DNA of 64,000 bases, taken from contig NZ_JAJEJQ010000001.1 of NCBI RefSeq assembly GCF_021390575.1, forward strand, positions 2,580,501 through 2,644,500, given 5' to 3'. Positions 56,427 through 64,000 of this stretch are shown one piece after another. The position numbers and the translations under genes are program-made. The notes under the pieces were generated by a model. That model made no database searches. It was not told where the DNA came from and worked only from the letters and a program-made list of their open reading frames with translations. Each line of letters begins with the position of its first letter. The first letter of the stretch is position 1. The stretch is from Paraburkholderia adhaesiva. Lineage in GTDB: Bacteria > Pseudomonadota > Gammaproteobacteria > Burkholderiales > Burkholderiaceae.

Positions 56427-58061
56427 ATGGACGAGACAACCATTCCAGTCGACCTGCTTCACTGGATTCTGGCAACGCTTTCTATCGTTGCCCTGCTTGT
56501 CTTTCTCGTGCCGCTTCGCTGGCGAGCCCCCGAGGCGGGTCCTGGCGCGATGTTCGTTGCTGGCCTGCTCGCGTTTTTTGCATTCCGCACGCCGATCACG
56601 ACCCTTGCGGTCGCAAGCGCAAAGGGCGTGTGGGACGCCATATTCATTCTGTATGTGATGTGGCCAGCGCTTCTGCTTTATCAAATCACCAAACAGGCCG
56701 GCGGATACGACGCCCTTCGACACGGAATTTCCCGTTTCAGTCGAAATGAATTATTCGTCATACTCGGGCTCGGCTGGGTGTTTTCATCGTTTCTTCAAGG
56801 CATTGCCGGTTTCGGTGCCCCGATCGCCGTCGTGGCCCCGCTCCTGCTCGCAATCGGCGTAAGGCCCGTCTACGCAGCCGCCATCTCGATCATTGCGCAT
56901 GCATGGGCACGATTCTTCGGGACGCTCGGCGTCGGCTGGCTCGCGACGTTGCAGGTCGCCGATGTCCAGGATGTACCGCGGGCCGCGTTCGAATCTTCGC
57001 TATTGCTGCTCATTCCGACCTACTTCGGCGGCTTGCTAATCGTGTGGTTGTACGGGCGCTGGGCCGCGGTACGTCACGCGTGGCCGCTCGTGCTGATTCT
57101 CGGCACGATACTTGGATTCGGTCAGCTTGTGTTCGCGTTCCTGAGCCCGGAACTCTCGACGTTCCTCGCCGCTTGCATCGCGATGATCGCGCTGTATCCG
57201 CTCTCGCGCTGGCGTCGTTTCAGCGAGCCGGTTCCGCAGTCCGACGTACCGGATCGCCCCGCGATGGACGACACCGCAACGCACGCGCAAGCAGAATCGG
57301 ATGAACCGGTGATGAGCATCGGCATGGCGTTTCTGCCCTATGCCGTGCTGACGGTCGTCACCCTGGGCGTTCAGCTTTTCGATCCACTGAATAATGCGCT
57401 GCGGCAATTCCGTATCGGCCTTCCGTTTCCGGAGGTGACCACGGGATTCGGCGTGACCAATGATGCCATCGAGCGTTACGCGCCGTTCTCGCCGCTGACC
57501 CACCCAGGAACGATGCTGATGATCGCTGCCATCGTCGTCTGGATCGTCTATCGCGCGAACGGCTACTACGCGGCATGGGGAGCGCGTCACGGCACGGAGA
57601 ATCTCGGGCGCTCGCTGATCGTCGATGGCGTGCCTGCGTCGCTGCCGGTTATAGCATTCCTCGTGACGAGCCGCATCCTCGATCACAGTGGCCAGACCAT
57701 CGTCCTCGCACACGGTATAGCGGATACAGCGCCTCCGCTGATCTACGCGGGCATTGCAAGCATGATCGGCGCTCTAGGTGCGTTCATGACGTCGAGCAGC
57801 ACCGCATCGAATGTGCTGTTCGGCGGCCTGCAGAGCGACGTCGCGCAGTTGCATTCGCTGCCCGTGGAATCCATCGTCGCCGCGCAGGCAGCGGGCAGCG
57901 CCTACGGCAACGCAATCGGCCCCGCGAATATCGTGCTTGGAACCAGCATCAGCGGCATCAAGGGACAAGAAGGCGCGGTGATGAGGCTGGCCATTCCGTG
58001 GACGATCATCGTTGCCATCCTGACCGGGATAGGCACGATCGCCCTGGTCCTACTCGCGTGA
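56427..58061 (+). CDS. lctP: L-lactate permease family transporter
   Basis: 544 aa with about 13 membrane helices. Family motifs: FSSFLQGIAGFGAPIAVVAPLLLAIG, AHAWARFFGTLGVGW, GALGAFMTSSSTASNVLFGGLQ, and AAQAAGSAYGNAIGPANIVLG. It carries lactate or glycolate with protons. The ATG at 56427 has GAGGGAG. It is first of a run of four genes on the same strand (lctP, small protein, ggt, SLC13). Confidence 0.9.
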   Translation: MDETTIPVDLLHWILATLSIVALLVFLVPLRWRAPEAGPGAMFVAGLLAFFAFRTPITTLAVASAKGVWDAIFILYVMWPALLLYQITKQAGGYDALRHGISRFSRNELFVILGLGWVFSSFLQGIAGFGAPIAVVAPLLLAIGVRPVYAAAISIIAHAWARFFGTLGVGWLATLQVADVQDVPRAAFESSLLLLIPTYFGGLLIVWLYGRWAAVRHAWPLVLILGTILGFGQLVFAFLSPELSTFLAACIAMIALYPLSRWRRFSEPVPQSDVPDRPAMDDTATHAQAESDEPVMSIGMAFLPYAVLTVVTLGVQLFDPLNNALRQFRIGLPFPEVTTGFGVTNDAIERYAPFSPLTHPGTMLMIAAIVVWIVYRANGYYAAWGARHGTENLGRSLIVDGVPASLPVIAFLVTSRILDHSGQTIVLAHGIADTAPPLIYAGIASMIGALGAFMTSSSTASNVLFGGLQSDVAQLHSLPVESIVAAQAAGSAYGNAIGPANIVLGTSISGIKGQEGAVMRLAIPWTIIVAILTGIGTIALVLLA

Positions 58062-58071
58062 GGCGAATCGC

Positions 58072-58290
58072 ATGGACAAGCTCGTTTCGGAAACATTGGC
58101 GCTGATCCTGATGTTCGCGGCCTTTCCGCTCACCAGCAAGGGCGCGACCGACGACAACACGCTCTTGCTGAGCATCGGGTTTCTCTGCGTGATCGCCGGC
58201 GGCGTGTTGCCCATCATCACGCGGTTCATGGATCACTCCAATGACAAGGTGAGGGACGCGGGCGTCGAGTTCGACGATCGGGCTTCCTGA
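58072..58290 (+). CDS. Small two-helix membrane protein, unknown
   Basis: 72 aa: MDKLVSETLALILMFAAFPLTS is the first helix and LLLSIGFLCVIAGGVLPIITRFM the second, with a short charged tail (DHSNDKVRDAGVEFDDRAS). It lies 10 bp after lctP with its own weak site (GAGGCG). It may be an accessory of the permease. Not recognised. Confidence 0.7.
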   Translation: MDKLVSETLALILMFAAFPLTSKGATDDNTLLLSIGFLCVIAGGVLPIITRFMDHSNDKVRDAGVEFDDRAS

Positions 58291-58412
58291 TCGAGCCATC
58301 GCTTTCGCTCCTTTGGACCAGTCGTTTTTCCGCAGCACGTTCACCGCTTCCGGAATGCGGGAGAAACGAACGTGGTGGACCAACTAGCGGACCAACATCA
58401 GGAAAACGCATC

Positions 58413-60083
58413 ATGAGTCATCCGAACGGACCTCGTACCGGCCGCCCACCTACCCGCGCGCCACATGGGATGGTGTCGACACCGCACTATCTCGCCAGCC
58501 AGGCCGGTGTCGAGATGCTTCAACGCGGTGGAACGGCAGTCGATGCCGCCATCGCGGCAAACGCCGTGCTGTGCGTCGCTTATCCGCACATGGCGGGGCT
58601 GGGCGGCGACGGATTCTGGCTGATCGCCGACGGCAAGAGCGATCAGGTCCACGCGATCAATGCGAGCGGGCCTGCGGCCGAAGGCGCGACGTTGGCGCGC
58701 TATCGGAGCGGCGGGAGCGGCGCGGCCAGCGACGAAATCGCGGCACGCGGCGCACAGGCCGCGCTAACGGTGCCGGGTGCCATCGATGGCTGGCGTCTCG
58801 CGCACGAGCGCTTTGGGCGCCTCGCGTGGGCAGAACTGTTCGCACCGGCGATCGGCTACGCACGCGACGGCGTGCCGGTCACCCGCTCGCTCGCGGACTG
58901 GACGGTGCACGATGTGCCGATCCTGACGCGGTATCCGGAAACGGCTGCGATCTTCATGCCGGGCGGTCGTGTGCCGGCGGACGGCGACCGTCTCGTGCAG
59001 GCAGCGTTGGCAAGGTCGCTGCAACATCTCGCCGATCACGGTGCGCGTGCAGGATTCTACGAAGGGGATCTCGCCGCGCGGATCTGCAGCGGAATCGGGC
59101 AAGCCGGATCGCCGCTGCAGCCGAGCGACTTTGCCGCGTATCAGGCCGAATGGGTGACGCCGATCAGTACGACGTACCGGGGCAATACGATTTACGAACT
59201 GCCGCCGAACACGCAAGGCTTCACGCCATTGCAGATCCTGAACCTGATCGAGGGTTACGACGTCGTCGCGTGGGGCGATGGCACGGCGGACTATTACCAC
59301 CACATCGCCGAAGCGGTAAAGATCGCGTTCGCCGATCGCGAAGAGTGGTTGACGGACCCGCGCTTCGTCGCGATTCCGGTGGACGAACTGATCTCGAAGG
59401 CGTACTGCGACGAACGCCGCAAACTGCTGGACCCCAAACGCGCGATGGACATCGCGACGGTACCGGCTGGCATCGCGTATCAGTATCCGCACGACCGCCG
59501 CGCGCCCGACGGCGACACCTGCTACTTCTGCGCCGCGGACAAGAACGGGATGGTCGTGTCGCTGATCCAGTCGATTTATCACGACTTCGGCAGCGCGGTG
59601 ATCGCGGGCGACACCGGCATCATCATGCAGAATCGCGGCGCGTTCTTCTCGCTGGACGAGCATCATCCCAACTGCCTGCAGCCGGGCAAGCGGACTTTCC
59701 ATACGCTGATTCCGGCGCTGATGACACGCGATGGCAAACCGTGCCTCGCGTTCGGGTCGATGGGCGGCGAGGGGCAGCCGCAGACGCAAGCCGCGCTCGT
59801 GACGAGGATCGTGGACTTCGGCTACGACGTGCAGCAGGCCATCGAAGCGCCGCGCTGGCTGATGGGGCGCACGTGGGGCACCAAATCACGCAACATGTCG
59901 CTCGAGGGGCGGATATCCGACGAAGTCGTGCGCGAACTGAAGCGCCGGGGCCAGCCGGTTCAGATGGTCACCGACTGGAACGACAACATGGGCCACGCGC
60001 ACGCGATCCGGATCGACGCGGAACAGGGCTTCTACGAAGGCGGCGCGGATCCGCGCGGGGATGGTGCCGCGCTCGGCTATTAG
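58413..60083 (+). CDS. Gamma-glutamyltransferase family protein, no signal peptide
   Basis: 556 aa Ntn-hydrolase: VSTPHYLASQAGVEMLQRGG near the N-terminus, then GLGGDGFWL, YELPPNTQGFTPLQILN, and the self-cleavage Thr in GDTCYFCAADKNGMVVS (Thr near residue 368). Next come GIIMQNRGAFFSLDEHHPN and PGKRTFHTLIPALM. No signal peptide, unlike classical GGT, so it is cytoplasmic, as in the YwrD-like branch. It probably acts on gamma-glutamyl compounds or a similar amide. Confidence 0.88.
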   Translation: MSHPNGPRTGRPPTRAPHGMVSTPHYLASQAGVEMLQRGGTAVDAAIAANAVLCVAYPHMAGLGGDGFWLIADGKSDQVHAINASGPAAEGATLARYRSGGSGAASDEIAARGAQAALTVPGAIDGWRLAHERFGRLAWAELFAPAIGYARDGVPVTRSLADWTVHDVPILTRYPETAAIFMPGGRVPADGDRLVQAALARSLQHLADHGARAGFYEGDLAARICSGIGQAGSPLQPSDFAAYQAEWVTPISTTYRGNTIYELPPNTQGFTPLQILNLIEGYDVVAWGDGTADYYHHIAEAVKIAFADREEWLTDPRFVAIPVDELISKAYCDERRKLLDPKRAMDIATVPAGIAYQYPHDRRAPDGDTCYFCAADKNGMVVSLIQSIYHDFGSAVIAGDTGIIMQNRGAFFSLDEHHPNCLQPGKRTFHTLIPALMTRDGKPCLAFGSMGGEGQPQTQAALVTRIVDFGYDVQQAIEAPRWLMGRTWGTKSRNMSLEGRISDEVVRELKRRGQPVQMVTDWNDNMGHAHAIRIDAEQGFYEGGADPRGDGAALGY

Positions 60084-60218
60084 GTCCTGCAGGTCCTGTT
60101 AAGTCCTGCACGGGCCGGTTTGACGGAGGGCCACCGCGGTCGCGCGTGAGCACGGCATGAACGGCACGTGATCCGCCCGGCGGCGGCTCACGACAGCGCC
60201 ATACGAAGGGTAGAACAC

Positions 60219-62027
60219 ATGAACCCCATGATCGTTACCTCGCTGATCCTCGCCGTAACGATGGTGCTGTTCATCTGGAACAAGTTGCCGGCAGCGGTCG
60301 TCGCCGTCATGTCGCTGCTCGCGCTGTACCTGACCGGCGTGCTGACGATGCGCGAAGCGTTGAGCGGATTCGGCGATCCGCTGATCGTGTTCATCGCCGC
60401 GCTGCTCGGCATCGGAATCGGCCTCGAAACGACGGGTGTCGGCACATGGGCGGGACAGTGGCTCATTCGCCATGCCGGCACGAGCCGCACGCGGCTGATC
60501 GCGTCGCTCCTGATCTTGTCCGCGATTTCCACGGCCCTGATCGGCATGAACGGCGCGGTGGTCGCCATGTTGCCGATCGCGGTCATCATCTGCGTGCGCA
60601 CGCGGCTCGCGCCTTCCCAACTGATGATGCCGGTATCGATCGCATGCCTGACCGGCGCGAAACTCACACTGCTCGGCAGCCCTGTGAACGTGATTGCGTC
60701 GACGGCGGCCGACGCGGCAGGCGGACCGCCGATCCGCTTCTTCGAATGGTCGATCGTGGGCCTTCCGCTGTTCGGCGGTGCGCTCTTCATTATTCTGGTC
60801 CTGGGACCGCTGTTGTTGCCGAAGCGCAGTTCAGATTCGCTTCCAGCCGATTTCAGCCAGCACGCCCATACGCTCGTCGAGCAATACCGGATCGCGGACG
60901 GCGTGTACCGGCTACGTGTGCGTGCCGGGTCGCCGTTCATCGGCAAAGCGGCGAGCGGCATCGATCTGTCGCAATACCCGGGCGTCAGCGTGCTCGGTCT
61001 TTTTGATGATCAGGATGTCGAAGTATCCGGCGAGGGAGCGAAGGAAGGACACAACCTTCTGGTTCGTGGCGACGCAAAAGGCATCGCCCGGCTGGCGAAC
61101 GACCAGCATCTGGCGATCCGCGAACCGCTCTCCGAATCGCAGGCGGTCACGAATGCCCTCTTCAACCGCTCGGCAGGTCTCGCCGAGGTCGTGATCCCGC
61201 CGCGTTCGGCGCTGATCGGTCAAACCGTTTTTCCGGGCATGGCGACGCACGAAGGCGATCTGATCGTGCTCGCCGTGCAGCGCGGCGGACAGGACGTCGC
61301 TGAGCCATCGACACAGTTGCTCGCCGGCGACCATCTGCTTTTCAGGGGAACATGGGAAGCGCTGGACAAGCATTTCTCCGACCCGCAGATCCTGATGGTC
61401 GATTCTCCGCAGATGGTCCGCCGTCAGACGGTCGCGCTCGGTCGCGGGGCTCGCGAGGCGCTCGTTATCCTCGCCTTGCTCGTTGTGCTGCTCTCGACCA
61501 ATGTGGTGCCGGCCGCCGTCGCGACGCTGTTCTGCGTGACGCTGATGGTGCTCACACGCGTGATCAACCTGAACCAGCTGTACAGCATCGACTGGAACAC
61601 CTGCATCCTGGTTGGAGGGCTCATACCGCTCGCTACTGCGATGTCGAATACGGGGCTCGCGTATCTACTCGGCGATTTCGTGATTCAGGCCGTTGGCGCG
61701 GGCGGCCCTCGCGCGGTGATGGCCGGGCTCTTTCTCGTGGCCGCTGCGCTGACCCAGGTGATCGCGAACAATTCGTCAGCACTCGTCATGGTGCCGATTG
61801 CGGTCGCCTCCGCGCAGGAGCTTGGCGTTTCCGCGACACCGTTCCTCATCGCCGTCGCACTGGGCGCGGGCGCGGCGCACATGACGCCGATGAGCACGCC
61901 AGTGAACCTCGTGACCTACGGGCCAGGCGCCTACGAGTTTCGCGACTACTGGAAGATCGGCTCGCTGATCGTGCTGTGGTCGTTGGCGGTTGTTGTGGTC
62001 ATTGGTCCGTTGTACTGGCCGTTCTAG
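60219..62027 (+). CDS. SLC13/ArsB-family transporter with two TrkA-C domains
   Basis: 602 aa. The N-terminal membrane half (FGDPLIVFIAALLGIGIGLETTG) and the C-terminal membrane half (LVGGLIPLATAMSNTG, then ITQVIANNSSALVMVPIAV) flank two TrkA-C/RCK_C domains (about 215-395: YRLRVRAGSPFIGK, then VIPPRSALIGQTVFPG). The ion-transporter/citrate-type motif STPVNLVTYGPGAYEFRDY is present. Transports di- or tricarboxylates, sulfate or a similar anion. The ATG at 60219 has GAAGGG; earlier starts are not supported. Behind ggt by 135 bp. Confidence 0.88.
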   Translation: MNPMIVTSLILAVTMVLFIWNKLPAAVVAVMSLLALYLTGVLTMREALSGFGDPLIVFIAALLGIGIGLETTGVGTWAGQWLIRHAGTSRTRLIASLLILSAISTALIGMNGAVVAMLPIAVIICVRTRLAPSQLMMPVSIACLTGAKLTLLGSPVNVIASTAADAAGGPPIRFFEWSIVGLPLFGGALFIILVLGPLLLPKRSSDSLPADFSQHAHTLVEQYRIADGVYRLRVRAGSPFIGKAASGIDLSQYPGVSVLGLFDDQDVEVSGEGAKEGHNLLVRGDAKGIARLANDQHLAIREPLSESQAVTNALFNRSAGLAEVVIPPRSALIGQTVFPGMATHEGDLIVLAVQRGGQDVAEPSTQLLAGDHLLFRGTWEALDKHFSDPQILMVDSPQMVRRQTVALGRGAREALVILALLVVLLSTNVVPAAVATLFCVTLMVLTRVINLNQLYSIDWNTCILVGGLIPLATAMSNTGLAYLLGDFVIQAVGAGGPRAVMAGLFLVAAALTQVIANNSSALVMVPIAVASAQELGVSATPFLIAVALGAGAAHMTPMSTPVNLVTYGPGAYEFRDYWKIGSLIVLWSLAVVVVIGPLYWPF

Positions 62028-62537
62028 TGGTGGCGTGCGGATCGCTCGGGCACTGTCCGCGCGTTCGATGACAGGTCCACAGCGTAGCCTCGCCTTCGGG
62101 GGATGAAGCAGCGCGCCGTGCGTCGTATTCCGCATCAGCACCTCAGCGCCGAAACTCACGATCATCGTGAACGCAATGCACCCGCCGTGAGCTGCATGGC
62201 CTTTTTCATCTTTTAGCGGCACCACTCGCCTAGCTGCAGCGCGTTCGCAAAACGCCTATGCCGCTCAATCCGGTAACCGGCAATCGCCGCGACCCGCACC
62301 GTTTCACCCCTTCCAGAACCGACTGTCCAAACGCGAGCCAGCCTGGTCCGCCAAATCTCCATCCAGCCACGGATGCGAAATATCGACCATCCACTATACA
62401 AGTACGCCAACCTGACTCACTGATCGCAACACGAGCTAAAGAAATACGCCCGCGTGCCGATAAATTAAGGTTGAGCCGGGTTGTAGTTGGAGATCCTGCA
62501 GGTAAGAACTCTGGATACAAAGAAAAGGTAGCGGACA
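62028..62537. other. Gene-free stretch before the lipoprotein gene
   Basis: 510 bp with no supported gene. Short open frames on both strands lack protein features. AAAGGTAG just before 62538 is the ribosome site of the next gene. Confidence 0.5.
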
Positions 62538-63368
62538 ATGAAAAATCAGACGCGAAACACACTCACGCTTAAGTGCGCTCTCCTCGCGATCGCAGGGTCG
62601 CTTTCCGGATGCGTGCAATTTACGCCGGTAAAAGATATCGCAAAGGATAAACCCGCCTATCTCGCCGCGAACTTTACGATTGATTCTCTGCCCGCGTCGA
62701 TCAAGGAGAAGCTGCCGGCTACCGGAACCCATCCCCTGCCCTTCAAAATCCTGACAATTTCGGGCGTCGTGTCCGGCCACGTCGGTGCGAACAACGTCGC
62801 GAGCGAATTCAAATCGACGCTGGTCAACGCAAAAGACACGGGACTCGTGCAGCAACTCCATGAGGTGTCGTCGAACGGGATACCCAGCGCGGCGACGTTC
62901 AGTCTTTCCTACCTCAATCTGTTTTACCTGAAGACCGAAACGACGTCCTATTTCCAGCCCGTCGCCCCGATGCCCATTGTGGCCCACTCCGTTGAGCAAA
63001 ATCCGTTCGTCATGGGCAAACCGCAGGAAGACAGCACGTTCAGTACGACGTTCACGTCGGGCACTACGGCGCAACTCATCAACTTTCGCGTCATCGATTC
63101 GACGTGCCACGCAGCACACTATTACCCCGCATCGCGCGTGAGCGCGGGCCTTCAGGGGGACGCGATCGATCTGGATTGCGAGGACAGAAAAGACAGCATT
63201 CTCCTGACGACGAGTCGCCGAACGTACCTGACCGAGTATGGGATTTACGTGATGCGAACGTCCGCAACGGCAGCGGCAAAACTGGAGTGGAAATACAACG
63301 CGTTTGAAAAGGACGGTCAACATACGCAATCGGGGCCCAGCGGCGCCGGTCACGACAAACCGGCATGA
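62538..63368 (+). CDS. Lipoprotein of unknown function
   Basis: 276 aa with a lipobox LSGC (Cys near residue 25). The mature part has no membrane helix; it contains three further cysteines (near 194, 218 and around 60) and repeated Thr/Ser-rich beta-like segments (TFSTTFTSGTTAQLINFRVI). The C-terminal 15 residues are Gly/Ser-rich. No family recognised. It stands alone. Confidence 0.8.
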   Translation: MKNQTRNTLTLKCALLAIAGSLSGCVQFTPVKDIAKDKPAYLAANFTIDSLPASIKEKLPATGTHPLPFKILTISGVVSGHVGANNVASEFKSTLVNAKDTGLVQQLHEVSSNGIPSAATFSLSYLNLFYLKTETTSYFQPVAPMPIVAHSVEQNPFVMGKPQEDSTFSTTFTSGTTAQLINFRVIDSTCHAAHYYPASRVSAGLQGDAIDLDCEDRKDSILLTTSRRTYLTEYGIYVMRTSATAAAKLEWKYNAFEKDGQHTQSGPSGAGHDKPA

Positions 63369-63618
63369 GCGGGAGACGGGATGCGAGCGTCGTAAATGAC
63401 CGCTCCCGTCCCGGTTGGCTGCATTTCCGGTGAGACGCGCGCACCGTTCGCGTAACTTGTGGAATCAAGCGGACGCTAAAAGAAGCCGCGCGTTTTTTTC
63501 AATGTCATTCCATGGCGGCACTGGCAAATCGAAGCGCCAGCCGATGTCTGGCACCACGCTGAACTATCACAACGCCGAGACCGGCGTCGCACCGAACATC
63601 ACCCGCGATATACAGCGC

Positions 63619-64000
63619 TCAGCGCCTGACGCGCGCCCCTTTCCAGTTCGATTTACGCGCGAATTCGACGAACGATTGCAGATAGTCGAGCGACGCATCC
63701 GCCTCGCGCGTACCGAGAAAGATCTGCTTGGCGATCCCCGTCTTGCCGAGCTTCACGCTCACCACGGGCATACGATCCGCGTACTCCTCCGCTAGCCAGC
63801 GCGGCAGCGCCGCCACGCCACGCTTGCTCGCCACCATCTGCAGCATGATGTCGGTGGTCTCGATGGTTTTGTGGCGGCGCGGCGCGACGCCCGCAGGCCG
63901 CAGGAACTGGTTGTAGATATCGAGGCGATCGGTTTCGACCGGATAGGTAATCAAGGTCTCGTCGACAAGCTGTCCGGGCTCCACGTAGCGTGCCGTGGCC
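63619..64000 (-). CDS. metR: MetR-type LysR regulator, C-terminal part (runs off the window)
   Basis: About 127 codons of a LysR effector domain ending at a stop at 63619-63621. LVDETLITYPVETDRLDIYNQFL is close to the MetR signature (ITYPV...DRLD), and MLQMVASKRGVAALPRWL follows. MetR activates methionine synthesis genes with homocysteine. The start lies beyond the right edge. The gap before it (63369-63618) shows nothing else. Confidence 0.85.
   Translation of the reverse strand, partial: ATARYVEPGQLVDETLITYPVETDRLDIYNQFLRPAGVAPRRHKTIETTDIMLQMVASKRGVAALPRWLAEEYADRMPVVSVKLGKTGIAKQIFLGTREADASLDYLQSFVEFARKSNWKGARVRR

Noticed and set aside
58571..60160. A 529-aa plus-strand frame inside the ggt gene
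   Set aside because: Alternative-frame shadow, rich in Arg and Gly, no motif.

Overview
The window is a GC-rich chromosomal segment of a beta-proteobacterium of the Burkholderiaceae, probably Paraburkholderia, Caballeronia or Burkholderia. This is judged from the ybgC-tolQRAB-pal-cpoB cluster beside tRNA-Lys, the codon use, the D-arabinitol/sorbitol catabolic genes and the MutL type. No tool was run; every family call comes from reading motifs.

Layout. (1) 1-6850: a partial unknown gene leaving the left edge, ydfG, then the complete Tol-Pal cell-envelope cluster, closed by a strong terminator. (2) 6880-16573: tRNA-Lys(TTT) with a consensus promoter. A 9.5-kb island has integrated into its 3' end, leaving 55-bp direct repeats at 6950-7004 and 16482-16536. 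The island holds a lone ParA-type ATPase, an integrase broken by an IS3-family element (exact 3-bp target duplication), an IS3-family element carrying a second one nested inside its transposase, a retron, another IS3-family element with an extra inverted tip, and a small membrane protein. (3) 17288-29853: accessory genes: a JmjC-like cupin, an EamA exporter with divergent LysR, an M30 metallopeptidase lipoprotein, a lone MotB-like protein, two YceI proteins with cytochrome b561 and a divergent LysR regulator, a ParB-like protein, MscS and DedA. (4) 29988-33073: mutL-miaA. (5) 33368-46221: polyol catabolism: dalD-xylulokinase-SorC regulator on the plus strand and polS-smoEFG-HAD-smoK on the minus strand, separated by yedEF and an FKBP gene. 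(6) 46408-53575: the zinc importer znuACB, formaldehyde detoxification (fghA, frmA), a second xylulokinase and yjdM. (7) 53598-64000: two membrane proteins with divergent LysR, an lctP-small protein-ggt-SLC13 cluster, a lipoprotein and the 3' part of metR.

The most interesting item is the retron at 12459-14512 on the minus strand. It has a sigma70-like promoter, a non-coding RNA region whose msd part is a perfect 27-bp hairpin, an effector with a nucleoside deoxyribosyltransferase-like domain and a helix-turn-helix tail, and a reverse transcriptase with the retron NAxxH, YADD and VTG motifs. The arrangement (ncRNA, effector, RT; effector 307 aa) matches the type II-A retrons such as Ec86, which are anti-phage toxin/antitoxin-like systems. 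Two features are unusual: a terminator-like hairpin with a T7 run lies inside the start of the effector gene, and no clear a1/a2 repeat pair is visible.

A second notable result is regulatory. The promoters of the arabinitol (dalD) and sorbitol (polS) operons share -35, 17-bp spacer, GATCAT -10 and a GAGCA-NN-TGCTC palindrome placed exactly 12 nt downstream, which suggests that one regulator, probably the SorC-family protein at 36702-37649, controls both.
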